A stretch of DNA of 11,062 bases from Candidatus Melainabacteria bacterium (GTDB lineage: Bacteria; Cyanobacteriota; Vampirovibrionia; Vampirovibrionales; JAJTHC01), in contig JAPLIO010000191.1 in NCBI GenBank assembly GCA_026389055.1, forward strand, positions 1-11,062, in the 5' to 3' direction. The position numbers were made by a program, and so were the translations under genes. Position 1 is the stretch's first letter, and every line of letters starts with the position of its first letter. Positions 4,107-11,062 of this stretch are shown here, piece after piece. The notes beneath the pieces were generated by a model. It made no database searches. It worked only from the letters and a program-made list of their open reading frames with translations, and had not been told where the DNA came from.

Positions 4107-6548
4107 TCAATCTTCAATCGTGTATTTCAACGCTTCCGTCGTATAAGGATACTGTTTTTCCAACGCACTGGCGGTTAAACTGGGGGCTTGCGTTTGAATA
4201 ATGTGGTGCCACGCCGAAGTAGCCGCTGGATTGGGCTTAGCATCCCTGCTGTTATTACTTACAAAAGGTGATGCTGGCTGAAGGGAAACGCCTCCTTCTT
4301 GTGGTGGTTTGCCAGCAGAAAAAAGAGAACCTACATTGGCTAAGTTCAATTCCGTCTTGGCGGTAAACGTACCCGGTGTATTATGGGGTTTCAGTTTAGG
4401 CATATCGGGTCTGGTGGCAATAAACGCCCTAACTAGCCCAACGGTTAGTACGGTTTGTAGTGCCAAGGCAATAGCCCCTACCAAGCCAAAGTGTAAGTGG
4501 GGGCGGTTATTGGTTATTTTCTTAAAGAAGTCCATTTTCATCATACCAACAAAAGCCAGTACAGCAGGTACAAAGCCTGCTACCATGATTAAATCTGTAT
4601 ATTCAACACTCCCCTTCTTTTCCACCGTATCGTTTTCATATTTTTGAATCACGTTGTTATCTAAATAGTTCCAAACAACCCCTGTAGCAATTAACCCTGC
4701 TGTAACCGTTGCCACTAATTGAGGAATAGAGGAAGCCTTCACAATGGAAGTTAACCGTCGTTCCCGTAAATGACGAGATTCATTAACCAACTTTAACAAG
4801 TTGTATGCCCCTACTGCTTCTTCATTACCGTTGCCTAAAGCGGCTTGCTTATTAAAGGTAATCAGTGATTTTAGGGCATCTAATTCTTTGCCATCTTTAC
4901 CAGGGAAGGTGGCAGCTAAATCAAAACTATGTTCATAATAAGTGTTTAATAAGCTAGCTGCCGCTTGTTGAAACGCCTCGGGCGATAAATCTTTGTAGTC
5001 GCCTTGATTGGTTACTAATTGATGGCATTGCTTGACGGTATCTTGAAGGTGCCACAATGCTTGAGCAGATTCTTCAATAAACGCCTTACCACTAACCGAT
5101 TTTAAGCCGTACTTGTCTTCAGCATCCACCTTAAAGGCATAAGTGGTACGAGTCTCTATTTCATCAACCCCCTGAAGCAAAATTTTCCCTGATAAAATTC
5201 TTTCAACCGCTCTGCCAATACGTTGCTGGAATACAGGTAGGGTGGGGTCATCCACCCCTTGTTTTAAGTCTCTCCACAAGGCCTTCCAAGTGGCTTCAAA
5301 CGGGCTAGGCTGCCCAAATTTACTAGCTTTTGCTAGCGTCTCATCTTCAGGTTCACAGGCATGGTATAAGCCCCCTAACCATGTTTTTAATACCAGTTGA
5401 TCTAACTTCTTCAGTGAAGACCCTTGCCCGCCTAAAATCATGGGGAGTTCTTCATCCCACGGTTCTTTGTGTAGATTACTAGCAAAAACGTTAAAAGCTA
5501 AAGGTAAATTAAGTTGATTGGTTTCTTTGCCATTGGCTTCGCCTACCAAAGTAAAATCTCCGCGACTGGCTTGAATTAAAAACTGATAAACGGTGGGTAG
5601 CTGATTGAAAACCCCCACTTGCTTTACATGGTTGGTTGCGTTTAAAACTAGTTGCCCTACTTCTCTGATATGGTGTTCACTTTTGGCACCGTAATTCAGG
5701 TAAGGCACATGTTGGGCGGCGGGGTGTAGCAAATCAAAATGCTTGATTTGTTCAGCCAAGGTATCTTCTGCGGCTAATTTCCATTTTAAGTGGGTGGCTA
5801 AAGCCGAATTGGGTCTGAAGCTGAAGGTTTCGTATTGGCCTGTACCCTTTCCTGTCGTTGGGTCTTTTGTTTCTAATTCACAAGTAAAATAGGAAAGTAG
5901 ATCAGGTATTTGTGTGTATCGTAACCCTGATGAATCATCCAGCAGGGCGGTACTTAAATCCCCCATCTTTTCTACATCAAAGCAGTATTTGTTATCAAAG
6001 GCTTTTAATGCTGCAAACTGTTGCGTAGATAAATGGTTGTATAGAGTTCGGTCAGCTTCTTCTAGCCGATACCCATTGCCCCTTGGAAAGAGTTCCGCCG
6101 TAAACAGAGGGGCTATTTCGCTTCGGGTTGTACGACGAACAATTTCTTGAATGTACTGCATGGGTACTTGAGAAGCACTTCGCCACGCATAATCTAACCG
6201 ACGAGTGATATCTACCAAACCTTGTCGCCAAGCATTTAGCCCTACTTTTGCGGCATCGCTTGAAAATAAATTACTCCAAGCAATCAGGTTCCCAACCCAG
6301 CCTTCTGTGTTATCTAACGCTGGGTTAGATGAAAAATACTCGGTAGAAGCTACCACTAACGAAGAGGGCAATGAGGTTGCTTCAAACGGTAGCCAATCTT
6401 TGCTTGGCGTGTTACTGTTAGATGTTAAAGAATTATCAGAAGGTATATCGGTTGTGCCAGACCGATAAGCTACCGTGTTTTTAGCTAGGTTCGTTAGGCT
6501 AATGGGGTTTAATTCGGTTGGAAAAGCGGTTGTGGTTATCGTCATCAT
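4107..6548 (-). CDS. Unknown membrane protein, second gene of a coupled pair
   Basis: I do not recognise this 813-residue protein. It has a Ser/Thr/Asn-rich N-terminus (about 1-65) without a signal peptide, then a long soluble, mostly helical-looking body to about 600. Three hydrophobic segments follow near the C-terminus: about 607-628 (IPQLVATVTAGLIATGVVW), 650-670 (YTDLIMVAGFVPAVLAFVGM) and 685-709 (HFGLVGAIALALQTVLTVGL). The last 100 residues are a Pro/Asn/Ser-rich tail. Just before the first helix is the basic stretch ESRHLRERRL (590-599). Only four Cys occur, and no nucleotide-binding or catalytic motif is evident. The start is the ATG at 6548, whose A is the last base of the upstream gene's TGA (TGATG), implying reinitiation; a GTG at 6551 and an ATG at 6545 are alternatives. 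AAGGAG and AGGGG lie 8-13 nt upstream. It is presumably made together with the 6548-8443 product and acts at the membrane with it. Confidence 0.85.
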   Translation of the reverse strand: MMTITTTAFPTELNPISLTNLAKNTVAYRSGTTDIPSDNSLTSNSNTPSKDWLPFEATSLPSSLVVASTEYFSSNPALDNTEGWVGNLIAWSNLFSSDAAKVGLNAWRQGLVDITRRLDYAWRSASQVPMQYIQEIVRRTTRSEIAPLFTAELFPRGNGYRLEEADRTLYNHLSTQQFAALKAFDNKYCFDVEKMGDLSTALLDDSSGLRYTQIPDLLSYFTCELETKDPTTGKGTGQYETFSFRPNSALATHLKWKLAAEDTLAEQIKHFDLLHPAAQHVPYLNYGAKSEHHIREVGQLVLNATNHVKQVGVFNQLPTVYQFLIQASRGDFTLVGEANGKETNQLNLPLAFNVFASNLHKEPWDEELPMILGGQGSSLKKLDQLVLKTWLGGLYHACEPEDETLAKASKFGQPSPFEATWKALWRDLKQGVDDPTLPVFQQRIGRAVERILSGKILLQGVDEIETRTTYAFKVDAEDKYGLKSVSGKAFIEESAQALWHLQDTVKQCHQLVTNQGDYKDLSPEAFQQAAASLLNTYYEHSFDLAATFPGKDGKELDALKSLITFNKQAALGNGNEEAVGAYNLLKLVNESRHLRERRLTSIVKASSIPQLVATVTAGLIATGVVWNYLDNNVIQKYENDTVEKKGSVEYTDLIMVAGFVPAVLAFVGMMKMDFFKKITNNRPHLHFGLVGAIALALQTVLTVGLVRAFIATRPDMPKLKPHNTPGTFTAKTELNLANVGSLFSAGKPPQEGGVSLQPASPFVSNNSRDAKPNPAATSAWHHIIQTQAPSLTASALEKQYPYTTEALKYTIED

Positions 6549-8443
6549 CACCCTTGCCCCTCTCCTTCAACCCAAAAGGCAGGTTGCATGGCTTGGGGCA
6601 AATAATTAGCCACTGCCTGCTTCAAATAAAAAGAAGTAGTGGGCTGAGGTTGGCGGGCTGGGTTATTGGTTAAAAGGGGTAAGCCATTAGTTACCATTGT
6701 TGGTAGTAAGCCAACTACCGTTATTGCCTGCGGCGGGCGTTTAAATTGCGTGAGCAATTGTTGCTCTTTTCGTAAGGTTAAATTCTGCCCTAAAGATAAA
6801 TCTAACGTTACTTTTGGGTGGATGGTTCTGGCTTGAGGATCTTCTTCCCCTTGCCCTAATTGTTTTCTAATCCAACGTTTAAGTTTTCGTTTCATCTGCC
6901 CAAAATCCAGCCTCGTTTCACCATGAGGGCCTTTAAAATCGACATCTAACCGAGCTAACGTATTGAATACCACAAAGAATAATAAGTTACCGAGAACAAA
7001 ACAAGTAAACACGGCTTGGGTAATGGTTTGTGCTAACAACGCCCTATTACGATGTGTATTGTACTCCTCAAGCAACGCCGTTCGTTGTGAAAGCTGAAAG
7101 GCGGGGTCTAAAATAGCGGCTAATTCGCCAGAATAGGTATTGCCTGTTTTGCTCATTAACTTGGGGGCTACTTCTAGGGCAAACCGTTTGGCTAAGGCTT
7201 CTCTTGAGATGCTGGTTTCCCCTCGTGCTGTGGCTTTTTCAACTTCTTGGTTATAAAGTATACCAACCGCTTCTAAAATGGTTTGGGTACTTAACCGAAT
7301 AGCGTTATTGGCTTCCGTTCTCCACGTAGTGTTAATATCATTAAACCAGTGATTTGCTTGAGCCATGGCCCGCTTTTTGGCAGAAAGGGTCGCTGGCAAG
7401 CCTTCTGCGGAAGTAATAGGGCATTCCTCCGTGGCTAGCACTTGTTTCAGCAATTGCTTAATGCCTGATTCCGTAGCCCCTTGCCCCCCGCAAGGTTTAT
7501 AAAGGTTGAGGAAGTAGGTTATATCGGCTTCTGTTTTTTTCGCTAATTCATGAGCATTTTTCTTCAAATTCCCTGTCTTTTCATCAAACAAACTTTCTAA
7601 GGCAGCCATTATTTGTGGCTCAATGGTTTTCTCGGGTTCTAAATCAACCATCAATTGTTTCAGCTCTCTCCGCGTCCCTGATTTTCTCAAGATATCCATG
7701 AGCTTGTCAGGCGATTCTATGCTTAATAGCACTGCTTGAATGGCATCAAACGTTGTTTTTAACGATAATGATTCGCCAAAGTTTTTCAACCTTAGAATGT
7801 TGGTATCTAACGGTTTCATAACCAGCCAATGGCGTTCTTCAGGTGGTAGTACATGCCCAATGGTTGTTAGCGGATGAGCCGAAAGCCCGAAAGTTTTCCG
7901 TACGGGATGCCGAACCGTGTTATGCCATAGTTTAGCACTTCGCTGGCTAAACGTATCTTCTTTTAGGTAGGTTTCTGGTTCAGAAGTATAAGAGGCTTTT
8001 ACCAACCCATCTAGCACTAAATTACTTAAGTACTCTCCTTTGACCATGCTAATAAGAGAATTACTTAAGGCATTATTACCAAAATCCCGAGAAAGGGTTT
8101 CCCATTTATGTTGGGAAGGCTGAAAGAAGCGGTGGTCTCCAATGGTAAAATCCCAGCCCCAAGCTTGGGCTATACGTAGCAGGTTGTTTGCAATAACGTT
8201 TGAACGGTTCGTAGCATCCATCATGTTATAGCCATTGGGTAAATCTGTCTTAACCCCTTTAAACGCTTGATACATTTTTTCAGATTGTACCATTGCGGGC
8301 GTGTAAGCCCCAGACCTTAAAACCACAGCAACAGGTGTAAGCCCCACTATAGGTAGAGCTTCTGCCTTTACCCCAAAAGAATGACGTAAAGAAAGAGGAG
8401 GTAAGCCAGTTGAACTTTCTGCAGGAACCAGTAACCGTTGCAT
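6548..8443 (-). CDS. Unknown single-span membrane protein, first gene of a coupled pair
   Basis: I do not recognise this 631-residue protein. There is no signal peptide; residues 30-45 (LPIVGLTPVAVVLRSG) are mildly hydrophobic. A soluble body (about 50-465) has many charged helical stretches, including a Lys/Glu-rich region at about 250-310. One clear membrane helix follows at about 473-497 (TITQAVFTCFVLGNLLFFVV), preceded by EYNTHRNRAL (460-469). After it come a strongly basic stretch, MKRKLKRWIRKQL (517-529), and a 100-residue tail. By the positive-inside rule the basic stretch should be cytoplasmic, which would put the large N-terminal body outside unless a second segment also spans. There are three Cys (318, 341, 481). 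The ATG at 8443 has only a distant AAAGG about 13 nt upstream, a weak site. It overlaps the downstream gene by one base and shares two short motifs with that product, so they may be diverged paralogues. Confidence 0.84.
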   Translation of the reverse strand: MQRLLVPAESSTGLPPLSLRHSFGVKAEALPIVGLTPVAVVLRSGAYTPAMVQSEKMYQAFKGVKTDLPNGYNMMDATNRSNVIANNLLRIAQAWGWDFTIGDHRFFQPSQHKWETLSRDFGNNALSNSLISMVKGEYLSNLVLDGLVKASYTSEPETYLKEDTFSQRSAKLWHNTVRHPVRKTFGLSAHPLTTIGHVLPPEERHWLVMKPLDTNILRLKNFGESLSLKTTFDAIQAVLLSIESPDKLMDILRKSGTRRELKQLMVDLEPEKTIEPQIMAALESLFDEKTGNLKKNAHELAKKTEADITYFLNLYKPCGGQGATESGIKQLLKQVLATEECPITSAEGLPATLSAKKRAMAQANHWFNDINTTWRTEANNAIRLSTQTILEAVGILYNQEVEKATARGETSISREALAKRFALEVAPKLMSKTGNTYSGELAAILDPAFQLSQRTALLEEYNTHRNRALLAQTITQAVFTCFVLGNLLFFVVFNTLARLDVDFKGPHGETRLDFGQMKRKLKRWIRKQLGQGEEDPQARTIHPKVTLDLSLGQNLTLRKEQQLLTQFKRPPQAITVVGLLPTMVTNGLPLLTNNPARQPQPTTSFYLKQAVANYLPQAMQPAFWVEGEGQG

Positions 8444-8645
8444 TTTAGAGTGGGAACCTTTAAATTACGAGAAAAGCTAATAAACCGTACTATCAAAAAA
8501 CATAAAGGATAACAAAAAGAGAAAAAAAGCTGGAAAACCGTCGGCTTACAAAGTTCCTATACTAAATTAGCATAAAAACAGAAGCTAGTCTTCAAGCAGA
8601 TAAACACGAATGAAAGAATAAAAATGCCCTCTAGTCAGAAGCTCT
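8444..8645. other. A-rich gap upstream of the two-gene unit
   Basis: This stretch is A-rich on the plus strand and has no reading frame worth calling. On the minus strand TTGAAG (around 8590-8595) and a TATGCT or TAGTAT hexamer downstream of it could be the promoter of the two-gene unit, but spacing and consensus are poor. I find no tRNA or known RNA in it. Confidence 0.3.
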
Positions 8646-8792
8646 ATACCATTTTGAAATAGGCATGGCGTTAGATGGATACTAGGCACTGGCGAGTAAA
8701 AAACCGCAGGCGTACACAAAATGTACGTTGAGGATTTTTTGCTTGATGGTAACAACGTAGACGCTGACGATAGGTCTATTTGAAAATGGTAT
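8646..8792. mobile_element. 147-bp nested-hairpin element with 19-nt terminal inverted repeats
   Basis: The left end (ATACCATTTTGAAATAGGC, 8646-8664) pairs with the right end (8774-8792) with one G-G mismatch and one G-T wobble. Inside, CGTTAG (8669-8674) pairs with CTGACG (8764-8769). Next, CGAGTAAAAAA (8693-8703) pairs with TTTTTTGCTTG (8735-8745), including two G-T wobbles. The apical stem GCGTACA (8710-8716) pairs with TGTACGT (8722-8728) around CAAAA. The internal loops are symmetrical (4x4 and 18x18). No protein is encoded. This is either a miniature transposable element or a structured RNA cassette; the wobble pairs favour selection on RNA or cruciform structure. No target duplication is obvious. 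Confidence 0.5.
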
Positions 8793-8807
8793 TACTTGTT
8801 TTATAAT
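8780..8807 (+). promoter_or_regulatory. proA promoter
   Basis: TTGAAA (8780-8785) and a perfect TATAAT (8802-8807) are separated by 16 nt, the best sigma-70 match in the window. The -35 hexamer and half of the spacer lie inside the right terminal repeat of the 8646-8792 element, while the -10 is outside it. Transcription should start near 8814, leaving a leader of about 45 nt before the ATG. Confidence 0.65.
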
Positions 8808-8857
8808 AGAGTAAACCTCTTTTCATTTTTATTTTAATAGGAGCATTGTGCTTTATT

Positions 8858-10180
8858 ATGACAACATCGTGTCAATCCGCCACTACACCCGCTTTAGCCA
8901 GCCAATTAAAACAAGCCAAACAAGCCTTTTATCAAATGGCAAAACTAACCACCTGCCAAAAAAACGACGCTTTGGCCATGATGGCGAAATTGATTGAAGC
9001 AAACAAACACCACTGGCTAGAAGCCAACGTGGCAGATTTACAAGCCAACCAAACGGGGCTGGATACGGCGTTGTTACAACGCCTAAAGCTAGATGAAGGC
9101 AAAATTGTTCAGCTAGTGCAAGGCATTGAACAAGTAATCAACCTAGAAGACCCATGCGGAAAACTGCTAGGTAAAACCGAACTGGATGCTGGCTTGGTGC
9201 TTGAAAAAAAATCCGTCCCGCTGGGGTTGATAGGCATTATTTTTGAAGCCCGCCCTGATGTGATGCCGCAAATTTTATCGCTCATTTTGAAAAGCGGGAA
9301 CGCCGTGGTATTTAAAGGCGGTACGGAAACCAAGCAGACCAATCAAGCCTTTATGGAATACGTTGTAAAACCGCTAACCCAAGCGTGCGATTATTTACCC
9401 CAAGGCTGGGCAACCCTGCTTGAAAGCCGTGAAGAAGTACAGGCGATGTTGCAATATCATCAGTATGTCGATTTAGTCATTCCTCGGGGTTCCAACCAAT
9501 TGGTGCAGCATATTATGGCGAATACCCGTATTGCTGTTTTGGGGCATGCAGATGGTGTTTGCCACTTGTACGTTCACCCTTCAGCCAGCGTTGAAGAAGC
9601 CACCAATATCGCTATTGATTCTAAAATTCAATACCCTGCAGCTTGTAATGCGTTGGAAACCTTGCTGGTAGATGTGGCAATTGCTCCTGCATTTTTTAGG
9701 GTGTTTGCCCCTGTAGCCAAAGCGGAAGGCATTACGTTGAAGGCTTGTCCGCAATCTATCGCTTATTTGCCTGAAGCCCAACCTGCTACGGCAGCCGATT
9801 GGCAAACGGAATATGGCGAACTGACCCTTGCCGTGAAAGTGGTGGATAGCTTGGAAATGGCGGTAGAGCATATTAACACTTATGGGTCTCATCACACCGA
9901 TGGTATTTTGTGCCAAGATGCGTTTGTCCAAGCCCTCTTTTTAGCGATGGTAGATTCTGCCAGTGTGTTTGCCAATTGCTCTACTCGGTTTGCGGATGGG
10001 TTTCGGTTTGGTTTGGGTGCGGAAATCGGCATTTCTACAGCACGTACCCATGCTAGGGGGCCCGTTGGGTTGGAAGGCTTGGTTAGTTATAAATATCAGC
10101 TTGTTGGTAGTGGGCAAGTGGTGAAGGATTATGTGGGTAGCTCCCCCAAAAGCCACTTCACGCATAAAACTATCGTTTAA
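8858..10180 (+). CDS. proA: Gamma-glutamyl phosphate reductase (glutamate-5-semialdehyde dehydrogenase)
   Basis: This cytoplasmic enzyme reduces gamma-glutamyl phosphate with NADPH to glutamate-5-semialdehyde, the second step of proline synthesis from glutamate. The 440 residues compare with about 417 in E. coli. Family hallmarks, numbered from the ATG at 8858: VPLGLIGIIFEARPDVMPQ (120-138), SGNAVVFKGGTE (146-157), VIPRGSN (207-213), GHADGVCHLYVH (229-240), the catalytic Cys263 in QYPAACNALETLLVD (258-272), SHHTDGILC (344-352), and ARTHARGPVGLEGLVSYKY (395-413). All look intact. An in-frame TTG at 8846 lies only 2 nt after the TAGGAG site (8838-8843), too close; the ATG is 14 nt away, longer than usual, but it is the better start. 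proB, the usual partner, is not in the window, so proA appears monocistronic here. No classic terminator follows. Confidence 0.96.
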   Translation: MTTSCQSATTPALASQLKQAKQAFYQMAKLTTCQKNDALAMMAKLIEANKHHWLEANVADLQANQTGLDTALLQRLKLDEGKIVQLVQGIEQVINLEDPCGKLLGKTELDAGLVLEKKSVPLGLIGIIFEARPDVMPQILSLILKSGNAVVFKGGTETKQTNQAFMEYVVKPLTQACDYLPQGWATLLESREEVQAMLQYHQYVDLVIPRGSNQLVQHIMANTRIAVLGHADGVCHLYVHPSASVEEATNIAIDSKIQYPAACNALETLLVDVAIAPAFFRVFAPVAKAEGITLKACPQSIAYLPEAQPATAADWQTEYGELTLAVKVVDSLEMAVEHINTYGSHHTDGILCQDAFVQALFLAMVDSASVFANCSTRFADGFRFGLGAEIGISTARTHARGPVGLEGLVSYKYQLVGSGQVVKDYVGSSPKSHFTHKTIV

Positions 10181-10287
10181 TTGGTATATGCTTCGCAACA
10201 ATAATGTGGAAACTCTTTAAAATATCATAAAATCTTGATTCGGTAGACCACAAGGGACTCCCGCCTACATAGAACTATCTAAAGAAT

Positions 10288-10320
10288 ACCGTAGGGGCGG
10301 TACCTCTGTGTACGCCCGCC
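10288..10320. repeat. Short palindromic GTAGGGGC repeat downstream of proA
   Basis: GGGCG-TAC (10295-10303, G10300 bulged) pairs with GTACGCCC (10310-10317) around a 6-nt loop. The pattern ACCGTAGGGGC...ACGCCCGCC resembles dispersed intergenic palindromes of many bacteria. Its two ends also occur at 1718-1728 and 1855-1863. It lies about 110 nt after the proA stop and could fold in its mRNA. The rest of the gap (10181-10432) shows no gene. Confidence 0.45.
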
Positions 10321-10408
10321 TGAGATGTAAAGAACATTACACTACGACTAACCAGTGATAATCTCAACAAATAACGGTATAATGCACCTTCCGCAATGTT
10401 GGTTAGCA

Positions 10409-10430
10409 AGCGTATAAAAGATTTTACGCT
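10409..10430 (-). terminator. Weak terminator-like hairpin after the pilin gene
   Basis: AGCGTA-AAA (10409-10418, T10415 bulged) pairs with TTTTACGCT (10422-10430). It starts 2 nt after the pilin stop codon on the minus strand. No U-tract follows, so termination here is uncertain. Confidence 0.3.
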
Positions 10431-10432
10431 AT

Positions 10433-11062
10433 TTAATCGGTCAAATGGTATAAATTAGTACGGGGATAGAAAGTAGCATTATACGTTGCTGCCCACCCAG
10501 TACCACATTGAGCCGACTTTAAGACTGGGAGAGAAGTAGCTTGACCAGTAATTGAAATAACTGACAAAGGTACATCGGCTATATTACAAAGAATCGCCAT
10601 TTGTTTACCAATGCCATTATTAAATTCAGGCTTACCATTAAGTGTAAAACTAATATAACCGCCATTAGTAACACCTTGCACTAAAGCAATAGTTGTTCCG
10701 TTGGACAGTACCCATCGCCCTGAATGGTCATTTAATCCACTAGTTGGACCTCTAAAATCGTGGTACGTATTACAGGATCCAGTTACTGTTCCCCTAGCAC
10801 ATTGTTTGACCACACCGCCTAGTTTACTGGTGAAATACTGCACAATAGGGTCGGTTGTATTAAGAACACTCCAATTAGTGATACTTGCAAACGTACCATC
10901 CAGATAGCCTTCTTGAATAATTTGGCTAATGGCTTGAATGTCTTCTTTTAGCACGGCTTTTTGCCTGCTAATTTCAACAGAATTCACGACGGAAGGGGCT
11001 GTCAACCCTGCTATTAACCCCAAAACCGCTAAACTAACTAATAATTCAGAAAGGGTAAAGCC
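10433..11062 (-). CDS. Type IV pilin-like (prepilin) protein, 5' end cut by the window
   Basis: The open frame runs off the right edge without a start; 209 residues are present. The visible N-terminus GFTLSELLVSLAVLGLIAGL is a textbook prepilin peptidase site (cleavage after Gly1, Phe at +1, Glu at +5) followed by the hydrophobic helix shared by type IV pilins and type II secretion pseudopilins. Only the short leader before Gly is missing. After the helix comes an amphipathic stretch (about 27-55) and a globular domain with four Cys (88, 97, 159, 176), likely two disulfides in the exported domain. The globular part matches no pilin class I can name, so this may be a minor pilin or pseudopilin; function and apparatus are not shown by the window. 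A TTG at 11023 is not a real start. Large families of such one-off prepilins are common in Vampirovibrionia, which is my main taxonomic hint. Confidence 0.85.
   Translation of the reverse strand, partial: GFTLSELLVSLAVLGLIAGLTAPSVVNSVEISRQKAVLKEDIQAISQIIQEGYLDGTFASITNWSVLNTTDPIVQYFTSKLGGVVKQCARGTVTGSCNTYHDFRGPTSGLNDHSGRWVLSNGTTIALVQGVTNGGYISFTLNGKPEFNNGIGKQMAILCNIADVPLSVISITGQATSLPVLKSAQCGTGWAATYNATFYPRTNLYHLTD

Noticed and set aside
4309..4647. Plus-strand 112-residue open frame
   Set aside because: It is antisense to the C-terminal membrane region of the 4107-6548 gene; its hydrophobicity mirrors those helices and no start signals are present.
9581..9931. Minus-strand 116-residue open frame inside proA
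   Set aside because: It is antisense to an intact proA that carries all family motifs.

Overview
This is a bacterial chromosomal window of mid-range GC with compact genes on both strands. Seven protein-coding genes are supported: a small unknown protein (136-603, minus), a low-affinity iron permease family protein (906-1346, plus), aspartyl-tRNA synthetase aspS (1942-3798, minus), a coupled pair of large unknown membrane-anchored proteins (4107-6548 and 6548-8443, minus), gamma-glutamyl phosphate reductase proA (8858-10180, plus), and a type IV pilin-like protein cut by the right window edge (10433-11062, minus). The pilin N-terminus (GFTLSELLVSLAVLG..., running into LIAGLTAPSVV) resembles the many prepilin-like proteins of the non-photosynthetic Cyanobacteriota (Vampirovibrionia/'Melainabacteria'). 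Taxonomy is a low-confidence inference; the sequence alone does not fix it.

Layout. Bases 1-135 are G/T-rich and hold no gene. The unknown 155-residue gene and the iron permease gene are transcribed divergently from a 302-bp gap that contains a minus-facing terminator hairpin and candidate promoters. The permease gene and aspS converge on a roughly 600-bp gap packed with hairpins: at least two good terminators, a 14-bp perfect stem and a run of G-tracts. Upstream of aspS, 22 bp before its ATG, lies a 210-bp element with 27-bp imperfect terminal inverted repeats and two copies of a twin-hairpin module; it would be transcribed as the aspS leader. Behind it, also on the minus strand, is a two-gene unit whose stop and start codons overlap (TGATG), encoding 631- and 813-residue proteins of no recognised family.

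The gap between this unit and the divergent proA gene carries a second compact element (8646-8792), a nearly continuous nested stem with 19-nt terminal inverted repeats. Its right end supplies the -35 hexamer of the best proA promoter. A 13-nt piece of the same terminus recurs just upstream of the iron permease gene. Downstream of proA is a short palindromic repeat whose two ends also occur, split apart, in the aspS/permease convergent gap.

Functional picture. aspS and proA are housekeeping genes for translation and proline synthesis. The permease-like and pilin-like proteins are envelope proteins. The most novel material is the coupled pair of unknown membrane proteins, probably working together and possibly diverged paralogues, and the two non-coding inverted-repeat elements sitting in the control regions of aspS and proA.
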